A stretch of DNA of 64,000 nucleotides. It comes from Clostridium tunisiense TJ. GTDB lineage: Bacteria; Bacillota; Clostridia; Clostridiales; Clostridiaceae. Location: positions 62,001 through 126,000 of the forward strand of contig NZ_AMQH01000015.1 in assembly GCF_000300195.1 (NCBI RefSeq), read 5' to 3'. The position numbers and the translations under genes are program-made. This document shows positions 17,011-25,891 of the stretch, piece after piece. Position 1 is the stretch's first letter. Each line of letters opens with the position of its first letter. The notes below the pieces were generated by a model. The model was not told the DNA's origin. It searched no databases and saw nothing but the letters and a program-made list of their open reading frames with translations.

Positions 17011-17835
17011 ATGGAGTATGGGGAAAATATGTTAAAAGAAAAGTTAATTAAAGTAAGAGAAAATAACTATTTACTAGAAGGTGGAGAAGCTTATTATGAA
17101 GTAGCCTTAGAAATGATTGAGAGTATTGGAGTGTTAGATCCAGAACTTAGAGATAAGTTAATTTATACAACCTTTTATCATTGGATTGTAGAGGGAAGAT
17201 TTACTGCAGAACAACTTGAGAATTTATTAAATATTAGTTTGGAAAATTTAAATCTTCATCATGAGATAAATGACAAAGAAGATCATCAAGTTTTTAAAAG
17301 AACTTTTTCCATTTTGATAGTTGCACTTATTTTATATAAGCACAGAAGTGACAAATTCTTATGTGAGGAGACTCTATATAAAGTAAAAAATATGGTTGTA
17401 GAATATATGCTTATGGAAAAGGACCTTAGAGGATATGTAAAGGAATATGGGTGGGCACACTCAGCAGCCCATACAGCAGATGCATTAGATGAGTTAATTC
17501 AATGCGATTGTTTTAAGGACAGTGATTTCATGGACATATTAAATTCCATAAAGACCAAAGTATGTGTAGGGAATTATGTTTATATAGATGAAGAGGATGA
17601 AAGAATGGTTACAGTGGTGGAGAACTGTATTAAGGCTAAGAATTTAAATTCCTCAAAAATCATTTTTTGGTTAAAGGATTTTAAAATTGAAAATCCTAGT
17701 AATAGAACTGTTGAATATTATCATTTAAAGGTAAATATAAAGCATTTCTTAAGAAGTTTATATTTTAGATTGCTAAATGTAGAAGGTGCAGAGGCTATAA
17801 TTGAAGAAATAAAGGGCCTGTTAAATAATTTATAG
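17011..17835 (+). CDS. DUF2785 domain protein
   Basis: 274 aa, helical, no signal peptide or membrane segments. The DUF2785 signature is the central DLRGYVKEYGWAHSAAHTADALDELI stretch, with two conserved histidines. Neighbouring helices resemble HEAT-like repeats. GGGGGA precedes the ATG at 17011; a second ATG at 17029 is possible. Function unknown. It is a single-gene unit ended by the hairpin at 17861. Confidence 0.75.
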   Translation: MEYGENMLKEKLIKVRENNYLLEGGEAYYEVALEMIESIGVLDPELRDKLIYTTFYHWIVEGRFTAEQLENLLNISLENLNLHHEINDKEDHQVFKRTFSILIVALILYKHRSDKFLCEETLYKVKNMVVEYMLMEKDLRGYVKEYGWAHSAAHTADALDELIQCDCFKDSDFMDILNSIKTKVCVGNYVYIDEEDERMVTVVENCIKAKNLNSSKIIFWLKDFKIENPSNRTVEYYHLKVNIKHFLRSLYFRLLNVEGAEAIIEEIKGLLNNL

Positions 17836-17860
17836 AAATAACTTATATATAATAAGCTTA

Positions 17861-17893
17861 AAACTACTACTCAGGATATGGGGGTAGTTTTTT
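17861..17893 (+). terminator. intrinsic terminator
   Basis: AAACTAC (17861-17867)/GTAGTTT (17884-17890) with a following T run, 25 bp after the DUF2785 stop. Confidence 0.7.
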
Positions 17894-17895
17894 AT

Positions 17896-18050
17896 TATAT
17901 AGTTAATTCAACTTTTTTTTGCGTTAAAAAAGCGCCTGGAATGCCTTGAAATTGCTGGGTTTCAGAATGTATGTAAAAAGTGTAAGTAATTGCTAACTAT
18001 TTAAAAGAGGGTGTGAACACACGCATTTGTTCATATATAGTTAATTCAAC
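17896..18050 (+). repeat. 17-bp direct repeats flanking a 121-bp segment
   Basis: TATATAGTTAATTCAAC occurs exactly at 17896-17912 and again at 18034-18050. The intervening segment is richer in G and C than its surroundings (GCGCCTGGAATGCCTTG, GGTGTGAACACACG). It has no ORF. It could be a small insertion with flanking repeats or the scar of a larger one. Confidence 0.55.
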
Positions 18051-18051
18051 G

Positions 18052-18125
18052 ACATTTTGGAAGAATAATTTCTCCACTATTATTGTCTTCTAGACAAGTT
18101 TGGCGTGGAAATAGTCAACCAATGG
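18052..18125 (+). repeat. dispersed stem-loop repeat, copy 2
   Basis: Begins ACATTTTGGAAG like the elements at 5504, 43849 and 50272 and contains GTGG..ATAGTCAA as in copy 1. Here GGAAGAATAAT pairs with ATTATTGTCTTCT. Confidence 0.45.
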
Positions 18126-18210
18126 TTTATTTTTTTTGTTATAATCTACTTTGGCTCCATTGTAAATAATAGGTGTGAGGGCTAAAATTAAAATATAGGG
18201 AGGGATAGTC

Positions 18211-19317
18211 ATGGCAGAAATAAATGTTGGAATTAATATAGCAATTAAAAGAAAAGAAAAAGGAATAACTCAAGAAGAATTAGCGAATTTTATTGGAGTA
18301 TCAAAGGCTGCAGTATCCAAGTGGGAGTCAAATCAAAGCTATCCTGATATAACGTTACTACCAATAATTGCAACCTATTTTGATGTAAGTGTGGATGAAT
18401 TACTAGGATATCATCCTCAATTATCAAAAGAAAAAATAAAGGATTTATATGTAAGGTTATCAAATGATTTCGGCAAAAAGCCTTTTCAGGAAGTCTATGA
18501 AGAATGCATGGATTATATTAAAAAGTATTATTCCTGTTGGAGACTTCAATTTCATATAGCATTACTCCTAGTTAACCATGGAAATATAGCAGGAGATAAG
18601 GAGGAATGTAATGAGATATATAAAGAAGCTGAGAGCATACTGCAAAGAGTAATAAAAAATAGTCAGGATTCTAGCTTAAGTAGGCAGGCGACTTATATAA
18701 AGGCAACTTGTCTATTAATGAGAAATGAAGTTGATAGTGCAATAATGGATTTAGAAAGCATTACGGAATTGTATTTAAGCTCTGAGGTTTTACTTGCAAA
18801 TGCCTATGAAATGAAAGGTGAAGTAAATAAATCCATAAGCATTCTTCAAGAATTTATTTATATATCCCTTTTAGGCATATTAGGATCTGTACCAAGTCTA
18901 ATAAGGTTATATGGTAATGATAAGCAAAAGGTAAAACTTTGGAGCGAAACTACCACAGAATTGGCTAATATATTCAAGGTTAAAGAGGTAAACCCTTCAA
19001 CGCTACTATCAATTTATTATATTACAGCTTATATTCATGTTATGCAGGGGGAAAAACAAGAAGCAATAAGCATGTTAGAAGAGTATGTAAAGACGGCAAA
19101 GAGGGAGAATTTCTTTCCAATTAAGTTAGGAAGGAATGAACTATTTGACTCTATAGAACATTTATTTGAAAAAATAGATTTAGGTGGGGCGGCGCCAAGA
19201 AGTGATAAGGTTATAAAGGAAGATATCAAGTCAAGTGTCATAAACAACCCTATGTTTAATGCTTTAGAAAAAGAAGATAGGTTCATTGAATTAATTAAAA
19301 GATTAAAAGAAATATAG
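18211..19317 (+). CDS. XRE-family regulator with C-terminal TPR-like domain
   Basis: 368 aa. Residues about 5-62 are an XRE helix-turn-helix (KEKGITQEELANFIGVSKAAVSKWES, then SVDELLGY). The rest is helical with repeat-like units (AESILQRVIKN, AIMDLESITELYL, ISILQEFIYI, AISMLEEYVKTA), as in signal-sensing tetratricopeptide regulators. GGGAGGG lies 9 nt before the ATG. It heads an operon with a PLDc_N-type membrane protein and an ABC-2 exporter, so it probably controls these genes. Confidence 0.85.
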   Translation: MAEINVGINIAIKRKEKGITQEELANFIGVSKAAVSKWESNQSYPDITLLPIIATYFDVSVDELLGYHPQLSKEKIKDLYVRLSNDFGKKPFQEVYEECMDYIKKYYSCWRLQFHIALLLVNHGNIAGDKEECNEIYKEAESILQRVIKNSQDSSLSRQATYIKATCLLMRNEVDSAIMDLESITELYLSSEVLLANAYEMKGEVNKSISILQEFIYISLLGILGSVPSLIRLYGNDKQKVKLWSETTTELANIFKVKEVNPSTLLSIYYITAYIHVMQGEKQEAISMLEEYVKTAKRENFFPIKLGRNELFDSIEHLFEKIDLGGAAPRSDKVIKEDIKSSVINNPMFNALEKEDRFIELIKRLKEI

Positions 19318-19330
19318 GAGTGAAAATGTT

Positions 19331-19531
19331 ATGGAAAGTATTAGAGAATATATACCATTTTTAATACCAATTATTATAATTGAGTTTGCTTTAATGATTT
19401 CAGCAGTAGTCCACATTATAAAACATGATAAATTTAAGATTGGAAATAAAGTATTATGGATAATAGTTTCAGTGGTATTTCAAATCATAGGTCCAATTCT
19501 TTATTTCACCATTGGCAGGAGTGATGAGTAA
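19331..19531 (+). CDS. PLDc_N-domain small membrane protein
   Basis: 66 aa with two transmembrane helices (about 8-30 and 42-62) and the GPILYFTIGR ending typical of phospholipase D-like nuclease N-terminal domains, which also occur alone beside ABC-2 exporters. It starts 13 bp after the regulator gene, and its stop overlaps the next ATG (TAATG). Likely a helper or immunity subunit of the exporter. Confidence 0.75.
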   Translation: MESIREYIPFLIPIIIIEFALMISAVVHIIKHDKFKIGNKVLWIIVSVVFQIIGPILYFTIGRSDE

Positions 19532-20448
19532 TGGAAGTTTTAAAGGTAAATAACCTTTTTAAAAGCTTTAAAGGGCTTAATGTTATAGAAGATTTAAGTT
19601 TTTCAGTGAAGGAAAATTCAATTTTCGGCTTTATTGGAAAAAATGGAGCAGGCAAAACAACTACAATGAAAATGATTCTTGGATTTCTTGAAGCCACAAA
19701 AGGTGAAATATATGTATGTGGTGAAAAAGTTGTCTATGGTAATACAAGCACAAATAAATATATTGGTTATCTTCCTGATGTTCCTGAATACTACGGGTAC
19801 ATGACACCGAAGGAATATTTGAAGCTTTGTGGTGAAGTTACAGGTATGAGGAAAAAGGATATTAAAGTAAAAAGTGAAGAACTACTAACTTTAGTAGGGT
19901 TAGAAGGGGTTAATAGAAAAATATCTGGTTTTTCAAGAGGAATGAAGCAAAGGTTAGGTATTGCTCAAGCTCTACTCAATGAACCAAAACTACTGATATG
20001 TGATGAGCCAACTTCAGCCTTAGATCCTATTGGAAGAAAAGAAATACTAGATATTTTGTACAAGGTAAAAAATAAAACAACTATAATTTTTTCTACACAT
20101 ATACTTTCAGATGTGGAAAAAATATGTGATACTGTAGGATTGTTAAATGATGGAAAGATAGTAATGTATGGAAACCTACAGGAAATAAAAAGCAAGTTTA
20201 AGACTGATAGTATAGTTATTGAGCTACAGGATAAAGATAAAGGATTAATATTAGAAGAAAAGCTAAAGTCCATAAAGGATATTACTGAGGTTGTTGTTGA
20301 GGGAAAAGAAGTTAAACTTCAAGTGAAGAATATGGAGGAAGTTAGTAAAGATATAATAAAAGTATTTGCAGAAAATAATATATCAATAAGAAAGTACGAA
20401 ATTCTAGAACCATCCTTAGAAAAATTATTTTTGGAGGTGGTAAAATGA
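19531..20448 (+). CDS. ABC-2 exporter ATP-binding protein
   Basis: 305 aa ATPase: Walker A GKNGAGKTT (about residue 36), signature FSRGMKQRLG, Walker B LLICDEPTSALDP and switch STHILS. The C-terminal 80 residues are the extra domain seen in bacteriocin- and antibiotic-resistance exporters of this type. It overlaps the permease gene by 4 bp (ATGA), forming an ATPase-permease pair. Confidence 0.92.
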   Translation: MEVLKVNNLFKSFKGLNVIEDLSFSVKENSIFGFIGKNGAGKTTTMKMILGFLEATKGEIYVCGEKVVYGNTSTNKYIGYLPDVPEYYGYMTPKEYLKLCGEVTGMRKKDIKVKSEELLTLVGLEGVNRKISGFSRGMKQRLGIAQALLNEPKLLICDEPTSALDPIGRKEILDILYKVKNKTTIIFSTHILSDVEKICDTVGLLNDGKIVMYGNLQEIKSKFKTDSIVIELQDKDKGLILEEKLKSIKDITEVVVEGKEVKLQVKNMEEVSKDIIKVFAENNISIRKYEILEPSLEKLFLEVVK

Positions 20449-21209
20449 AGAGCTATATAGCTTTTGCAAAAAAAGAGTTCATGGAGCAAATAAGAACCTA
20501 TAAATTATTTATACTTTTAGCCTTGTTATTTATTTTAGGAATGATGAGTCCCTTATTTGCAAAAATAATGCCAGATATTATAGGATCTATGGATTTTCAA
20601 GGAATGGAAATTAAAATCCCAGAGCCAACTTTTTTAGATGCCTATGTTCAATTTTTTAAAAACATCAGTCAAATGGGATTTATTGCTTTAATCCTTATAT
20701 TTAGTGGTTTATTATCTGGAGAATTAACAAGGGGAACCCTAGTGAATATGGTGTCTAAGGGGGTATCTCGTAGTGTTATAATACTTTCCAAGTTTACTAC
20801 AGCTGCTCTTATTTGGACAATAGGATATTTAATTTCCATAGGAACTAACTTTCTATATACCTTCTATTTATTTGGAGAACACTCAGTTAATAATTTAACC
20901 TTGTCTCTTTTCTGTTTATGGCTCTTTGGTGTTTTTCTAATTAGTACAATTATTTTTAGTAGTACAATAGCCAAGGGAAACTATGGGGGACTAATAGTGA
21001 CTTTTATTATCTACGGAGTATTAATGCTAGGAGATTTGTTCCCAAAGGTTACAAAGTTTAATCCCTATACCCTAACTTCAAAGTATATGGATTTGTTAAA
21101 TAATAAAATTGATATAGGGGACATGAATATCACAATAATAGTTACCATTATAGTAATAGCACTATCTATAATTGGGGCTTTGAAAATATTTAAGAAAAAT
21201 CCATTATAA
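20445..21209 (+). CDS. ABC-2 exporter permease
   Basis: 254 aa with six predicted membrane helices; begins with the cytoplasmic FAKKEFMEQIRTYKLF elbow helix typical of ABC-2 permeases, and FSGLLSGELTRGTLVNMVSKGVSR links helix 2. Works with the preceding ATPase. Substrate unknown; the upstream regulator and PLDc_N protein suggest a stress- or peptide-antibiotic-responsive exporter. Confidence 0.88.
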   Translation: MKSYIAFAKKEFMEQIRTYKLFILLALLFILGMMSPLFAKIMPDIIGSMDFQGMEIKIPEPTFLDAYVQFFKNISQMGFIALILIFSGLLSGELTRGTLVNMVSKGVSRSVIILSKFTTAALIWTIGYLISIGTNFLYTFYLFGEHSVNNLTLSLFCLWLFGVFLISTIIFSSTIAKGNYGGLIVTFIIYGVLMLGDLFPKVTKFNPYTLTSKYMDLLNNKIDIGDMNITIIVTIIVIALSIIGALKIFKKNPL

Positions 21210-21220
21210 AGTAATTGAAA

Positions 21221-21257
21221 TAGTAGTTAACCATTTAGGTTAGTTACTATTTTTTTG
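21221..21257 (+). terminator. intrinsic terminator of the ABC-2 operon
   Basis: TAGTAGTTAAC faces GTTAGTTACTA around ATTTAG, followed by seven T residues. Confidence 0.75.
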
Positions 21258-21389
21258 CTATATAAGAAATTTTATTTTTTATAAGAAAATAAAATTTTAT
21301 AGTGGAAATAATATGGAAACAATTTAACCAATGTTGGAAAAATCATCATGTTAGTATTTAGATATACCAAATATAAGGAGCGATAATTT

Positions 21390-22361
21390 ATGAGAGAAAC
21401 ATCAATACTATTAATAATCTTAGCTTTAATAGTTATGTTAAGTTTAGTAGGTTGCAGAAACAAAGAAAAGACAACGGTACTAACAAATGATGTAAAACAA
21501 GAAACAACGATGCAAGAAGATGAAATAAAAAAGATAATTATTGATGGAGCAAACTTTTTAAATGAAGGAAAATATGATGATGCTAAAAGTACTTTTGAAA
21601 AAGCCATTTCCATGGATAAAGCAAATAAGGGAGCTTATATAGAAATAAAAAATAAGTATCTAGAAAAGGAAAGACTAGATGATGCTTATTATATTATTAA
21701 GTTAGCTATAAGTAATAATGTAGACACTGAGAATATGAAAGTGCTTCTTAACGAGTTAAAATTGAAATTCGAAACAACTAAACTAGAGGTAAGTTTATAT
21801 AAAAACAAAGAATATACCTTACCAACTAAAATTAAAGCAAAAATTAATAATGCTGAAAAGGAAGTTGAGGTTGTTTGGAATAATACCACTGTGGATGCAA
21901 GTAAAGTGGGGGAAGTGAAGTATGAAGGGCGAATAGAGCAATATGATAGAGCTGTTGAATTATATCTTGAAATCTTAGAAACTAGAAGGGAGAAGAAAAC
22001 AGGATATATAACAAAAGTGTACGAAGAAGGTGAAAAAAGATATATAACTATGGATGAAATAGAATTTTATTTTAATGAAAAAGATAATAAGATTGCTGAT
22101 AGAGAAGCTGCAAAAGATGGTGCTATAGCCTTTGAGGGAGTTTATTATATTAGAAATAATAATAAAACTTTAAAAAGTTTACAGGTAGCACAAGGAGCTA
22201 AAATATCTCTCTGTGGGTATAGATATAATCTAGAGACCTTAGTTCAAAAGCCAGTAAATTTTGAAGAGTTAAAGAATCAAAAGGGTGATTTAAGGTTGCT
22301 TTGTCATTTTTATTTAGAGAATAATGTAGTAGTTAAAATTGAAGAACAATATGTACCATAG
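21390..22361 (+). CDS. TPR-containing lipoprotein with Ig-like domain
   Basis: 323 aa. The signal peptide ends in LSLVGC (lipidated cysteine about residue 22). It is followed by tetratricopeptide-like repeats (GANFLNEGKYDDAKSTFEKAISM and the next unit). Then comes a segment with alternating hydrophobic residues, KAKINNAEKEVEVVWN..VGEVKYEG, that resembles bacterial Ig-like group 4 domains. The last third is not recognised. Membrane-anchored outside the cell; single gene. Function unknown. Confidence 0.75.
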   Translation: MRETSILLIILALIVMLSLVGCRNKEKTTVLTNDVKQETTMQEDEIKKIIIDGANFLNEGKYDDAKSTFEKAISMDKANKGAYIEIKNKYLEKERLDDAYYIIKLAISNNVDTENMKVLLNELKLKFETTKLEVSLYKNKEYTLPTKIKAKINNAEKEVEVVWNNTTVDASKVGEVKYEGRIEQYDRAVELYLEILETRREKKTGYITKVYEEGEKRYITMDEIEFYFNEKDNKIADREAAKDGAIAFEGVYYIRNNNKTLKSLQVAQGAKISLCGYRYNLETLVQKPVNFEELKNQKGDLRLLCHFYLENNVVVKIEEQYVP

Positions 22362-22500
22362 ATGTTTAAATAACTCTAAATTTTTTAAGGTAGTTTGAAT
22401 TGTATCATAAGAATTTATTAGAAAACTATTGATGAGAAAATCCCCAATTCTATTCTAAATGTTATAAACAAAAATATTAATTATATAGGTAATAAAATTT

Positions 22501-22540
22501 CAGGGTGTTTCAAGTTTAAAATTCATTGAACACCCTTGAA
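22501..22540 (+). other. hairpin in the 315-bp gap before the two-component operon
   Basis: AGGGTGTTTCAA (22502-22513) pairs with TTGAACACCCT (22526-22536), with no T tract. It may be a weak terminator or a leader structure. Nothing else clear was seen between 22362 and 22676. Confidence 0.4.
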
Positions 22541-22676
22541 AACTATTAAGGAAAACTTAGTATAAGAGAAACTTTCAAGGTGCTTAATTTAAGGTTTTGA
22601 AGAAAAATGTAATAAGTTTCAATCTTTGAAGCCTATATATTAGATTTAGAGTATTAAAACTATGTAAGGGGGTTTT

Positions 22677-23363
22677 ATGATGGAACTTAAAGTTTTAGTA
22701 GTTGAGGATGAAGTATCAATAAATGATATTTTAGTTTCTGCTTTAAGAGCAGATGGTTACACAGTTAAAGGAGTTTTCTTAGCTAAAGCTGCAAGAAATG
22801 CTTTAGATTTGTTTAAGCCAGACTTAGTATTGCTGGACATTAATTTGCCAGATGATAATGGTTTCGAAGTATGTAGATATATAAATGATAAATACTCTAT
22901 TCCAGTAATTATGTTAACTGCACGAAATGATATTGTAGATAAAGTTTTAGGCTTAGAACTAGGTGCTGATGATTATATTACTAAGCCATTTCATATAAAA
23001 GAGGTATTAACTAGAGTAAAGGTTGCAATAAGGCGAGTTAATAAGTATAAAGAGCATTCAGAACAACTGTTTATAGAAATTAGTAACTTTGTGAAAATTA
23101 ATCCTGAAGGCAGAATTGTAATTAAAGATGGTGAAGAAGTAAAATTGAAACCAAAGGAGTATGAATTGTTAGAGTTTTTAGTTAACAATAGGAATAAGGT
23201 TTTTTCTAGAGAAGACCTTTTAGATAAGGTTTGGGGATATGACTATGATGGAGAGATTAGAACCGTAGATGTTCATGTTAGAAGATTAAGAAGTAAACTT
23301 GATAAAGAAGAGGGGGCATCAATTATAGATACTGTTTTTGGAACAGGATATGTGATGAGGTAG
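22677..23363 (+). CDS. OmpR/PhoB-family response regulator
   Basis: 228 aa: receiver domain (VVEDEVSINDIL, phosphoacceptor in LVLLDINLPDDNG, KPF near residue 103) followed by a winged-helix DNA-binding domain (LKPKEYELLEFLVNN, VDVHVRRLRSKL, GTGYVMR). GGGGG precedes adjacent ATGs at 22677 and 22680; either could start. The kinase gene follows after 6 bp. Confidence 0.94.
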   Translation: MMELKVLVVEDEVSINDILVSALRADGYTVKGVFLAKAARNALDLFKPDLVLLDINLPDDNGFEVCRYINDKYSIPVIMLTARNDIVDKVLGLELGADDYITKPFHIKEVLTRVKVAIRRVNKYKEHSEQLFIEISNFVKINPEGRIVIKDGEEVKLKPKEYELLEFLVNNRNKVFSREDLLDKVWGYDYDGEIRTVDVHVRRLRSKLDKEEGASIIDTVFGTGYVMR

Positions 23364-23369
23364 TTTTAA

Positions 23370-24794
23370 ATGAAAATAAGAAATAAATTTATAATCGGAT
23401 TAGTTTTTATACTAATAATTTCCGTGGTAGTAATGAATGTTGCAATAACAAATATATTAAATAAAAATATGGAAAACAGTATAAATAACTCGTTAAAGCA
23501 AGTAATGAACAGTACTCATGAATATATAAGGTACAAGCTATTAACCAGCAGCTCAAAAGATAAGGAAGAGGCTTTAATTGAGGAAGGTAGCTATATTGTA
23601 AAGTATATCTCCTTAAACTATCAATGTAGTTTGGACATTAAAAATATGAAGGATGAATTTGTGGTAGGAAATTTCAATGAGGAATTTAAAAATGCATTAA
23701 AACCTAGTAATGAAATGGCTATGGAAGGCAAAGCCATTATGAATTTAAAGTATAAAGATAGTGGAATAAATGCAATATTAACTTATCCTCTATATATTAA
23801 TGATAATTATATTGGGATTGTAAATATTGCAAAAAACTATGATTTGGAATATAAAACTTATAAAAATACTATGAACTTTATAAATATTATTGAAGGTGGT
23901 ATATTTGCAGCAATATTTATGTTTTTATTTTTAATGACAACTAAGATTACTAAACCAATTGCTAAGTTAACAGATGCAATAAAAAAATTGGGAAATGGGG
24001 ATTATGATATTTCTATTACTGATCAGGGTAAAGATGAGGTAGCAGTACTGGCAAGAGAATTTATAAGCATGAGAGATAAAATTAAAGAACAAATAGAGAC
24101 TATTGAAAATGAAAAGGATAAGGTTTATAAGCTTGAAAAAGGGAGAAGAGAATTTTTCAATAGTGTAACCCATGAATTAAAAACACCTTTAACTGCAATA
24201 TCAGGATATGCAGAGTTATTATTAACAGGCATGGTTGAAGATAAAGACTTTGATAAGAGAGCTATTGAAAGAATTTATTCCGAGAGTGACAGACTTCATA
24301 ATTTAGTCCTTGAATTAATAGAGGTATCTAAGGGTCTGTATGTTGTAAAAGAAGAAGTTAAAGAAGTTAATATGAAAAAACTCATTATGCAAAGCTGTAA
24401 TGATATGAACATAAAGGCAAGTAAGTATTATTTAAAAATAATACTAAACTTAAGTGAAGGATCTATTAAAGTTCAGGAGGATAGAATAAGACAAGTAATG
24501 ATTAATATACTTGATAATGCAATTAAGTACACCTATGGGGGAAAAGAAATTTATGTTAATTCCTATGTTTTAGGAAATAAGTATTTTATTGAAATTATAA
24601 ATAGTAGTAATCCTATCCCAGAGGAAACCTTTAACTATATATTTGAGCCTTTTGTAAAATTTAGTGGAGTAGATAATAAGGATAGTAGAGGACTTGGCTT
24701 GTATTTATGCAATGAAATTATTAAGGAACATGGTGGTGAAATAGTTATAGAAAATGGTTATTTAGTAAAAGTAACAATTATGCTAAGGATTTAA
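23370..24794 (+). CDS. sensor histidine kinase
   Basis: 474 aa. Helix 1 (about 7-29), an extracytoplasmic sensor of about 130 residues, helix 2 (about 170-190), HAMP (TKPIAKLTDAIKKLGNGDYD), HisKA with NSVTHELKTPLTAISGYAEL (phospho-His), and the ATPase domain with NILDNAIKYT and GLGLYLCNEII. It is cognate to the OmpR-type regulator just upstream. The signal is unknown; the nearest downstream gene is a CPBP protease. Confidence 0.93.
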   Translation: MKIRNKFIIGLVFILIISVVVMNVAITNILNKNMENSINNSLKQVMNSTHEYIRYKLLTSSSKDKEEALIEEGSYIVKYISLNYQCSLDIKNMKDEFVVGNFNEEFKNALKPSNEMAMEGKAIMNLKYKDSGINAILTYPLYINDNYIGIVNIAKNYDLEYKTYKNTMNFINIIEGGIFAAIFMFLFLMTTKITKPIAKLTDAIKKLGNGDYDISITDQGKDEVAVLAREFISMRDKIKEQIETIENEKDKVYKLEKGRREFFNSVTHELKTPLTAISGYAELLLTGMVEDKDFDKRAIERIYSESDRLHNLVLELIEVSKGLYVVKEEVKEVNMKKLIMQSCNDMNIKASKYYLKIILNLSEGSIKVQEDRIRQVMINILDNAIKYTYGGKEIYVNSYVLGNKYFIEIINSSNPIPEETFNYIFEPFVKFSGVDNKDSRGLGLYLCNEIIKEHGGEIVIENGYLVKVTIMLRI

Positions 24795-24923
24795 AGTAAC
24801 TTTGAAATAATCAATCAATAATCTTTGATATACACATTGTTATAGGGAAAGTCATGTAATTTATTCATAGATTCCTATGTTATAATAAAGTAGAAATCAC
24901 ATTTTATTTAATGGGGGAAGAGT

Positions 24924-25625
24924 ATGAAAACTGTTGAATTAGCAGTAAAAAATAAAGCTACTAAACTAGCAATAATTCTATCAGTTATTTTGGTATGTTG
25001 TGTCATTATGGGGATTGTAGATGCTGTCATAAGGCCAAGCTATGCAGTAAAGTCACTAATTAAAATTTTCTTATTTTTGGCATGTCCAGTAATTTACTCT
25101 TATTATGATAAGGAAGTATCTTTAAAGAAGTTGTTTTATATCCAGAAGAAGAGCTTTGTGAAGTCCTTATTATTGGGGATTGGGGTATTCATTATAATAC
25201 TAGCGGCATACTTCTATTTAAGTAATATTTTAGACTTTTCAAAAGTAACAACTTCATTAGAAAATAATGTAGGTGTAAGCAAAGATAACTTTGTTTTTAT
25301 TTCTTTATATATATCCTTCATAAATTCCATGTTAGAAGAATTCTTTTTTCGTGGATTTGCCTTTTTATCTTTAAAAAGGTTTACTTCTAGATTTTTTGCC
25401 TATAGTATAAGTTCTTTAGCTTTTGCTTTATATCATGTTGCTATGATGATTGGATGGTTTTCTATAGGTACTTTCTTGTTAATAATCATAGGACTTATAG
25501 CAGGTGGAGTAATATTTAACTTTTTGAACGAAAGAAATGAAAATGTGTATTCATCCTGGATGGTACATATGTTTGCTAATTTTGCAATTAATGCAGTGGG
25601 GTTTATGTTGTTTGGCATACTTTAA
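24924..25625 (+). CDS. CPBP-family intramembrane glutamic protease
   Basis: 233 aa with about six to seven membrane helices. CPBP/Abi motifs are NSMLEEFFFRGFAF (EExxxR), FALYHVAMM (FxxxH) and HMFANFAINA. Members process prenylated proteins or protect against bacteriocins. It has its own ribosome site (GGGGGAAG) and is separated from the kinase gene by 129 bp, so it may form its own unit. Confidence 0.87.
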   Translation: MKTVELAVKNKATKLAIILSVILVCCVIMGIVDAVIRPSYAVKSLIKIFLFLACPVIYSYYDKEVSLKKLFYIQKKSFVKSLLLGIGVFIIILAAYFYLSNILDFSKVTTSLENNVGVSKDNFVFISLYISFINSMLEEFFFRGFAFLSLKRFTSRFFAYSISSLAFALYHVAMMIGWFSIGTFLLIIIGLIAGGVIFNFLNERNENVYSSWMVHMFANFAINAVGFMLFGIL

Positions 25626-25742
25626 AGAAAAGGCTCAACAGTATAATTAACTAATTAGGAGACTAATTATAAATTATACTTAAAAACACAATTTTATAGC
25701 AAATGGACAGTTATATAGTGTAGAAAGGTGATAAATAATACG

Positions 25743-25823
25743 AAAGCCATGTGTAAATTGAGAGTTAGTTTAAAATGTTTCCTATAAAGTAGACATTTTA
25801 TTCCTCTCTATACACATGGCTTT
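25743..25823. terminator. long bidirectional hairpin
   Basis: 13-bp perfect outer stem AAAGCCATGTGTA (25743-25755)/TACACATGGCTTT (25811-25823), with inner pairs GAGAG/CTCTC and AAAATGT/ACATTTT, lying between the convergent protease and AraC genes. Confidence 0.65.
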
Positions 25824-25891
25824 ATTAATATTAATTAATAAATATTCCTGTTGCAATACTTCCTTAAGGGGTTGTACTTTAATTTATAATT

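Noticed and set aside
25743..25823. Long hairpin as a MITE or IS remnant
   Set aside because: It sits exactly between convergent genes with A and T tracts outside the stem, and no second copy was noticed; a bidirectional terminator is simpler.
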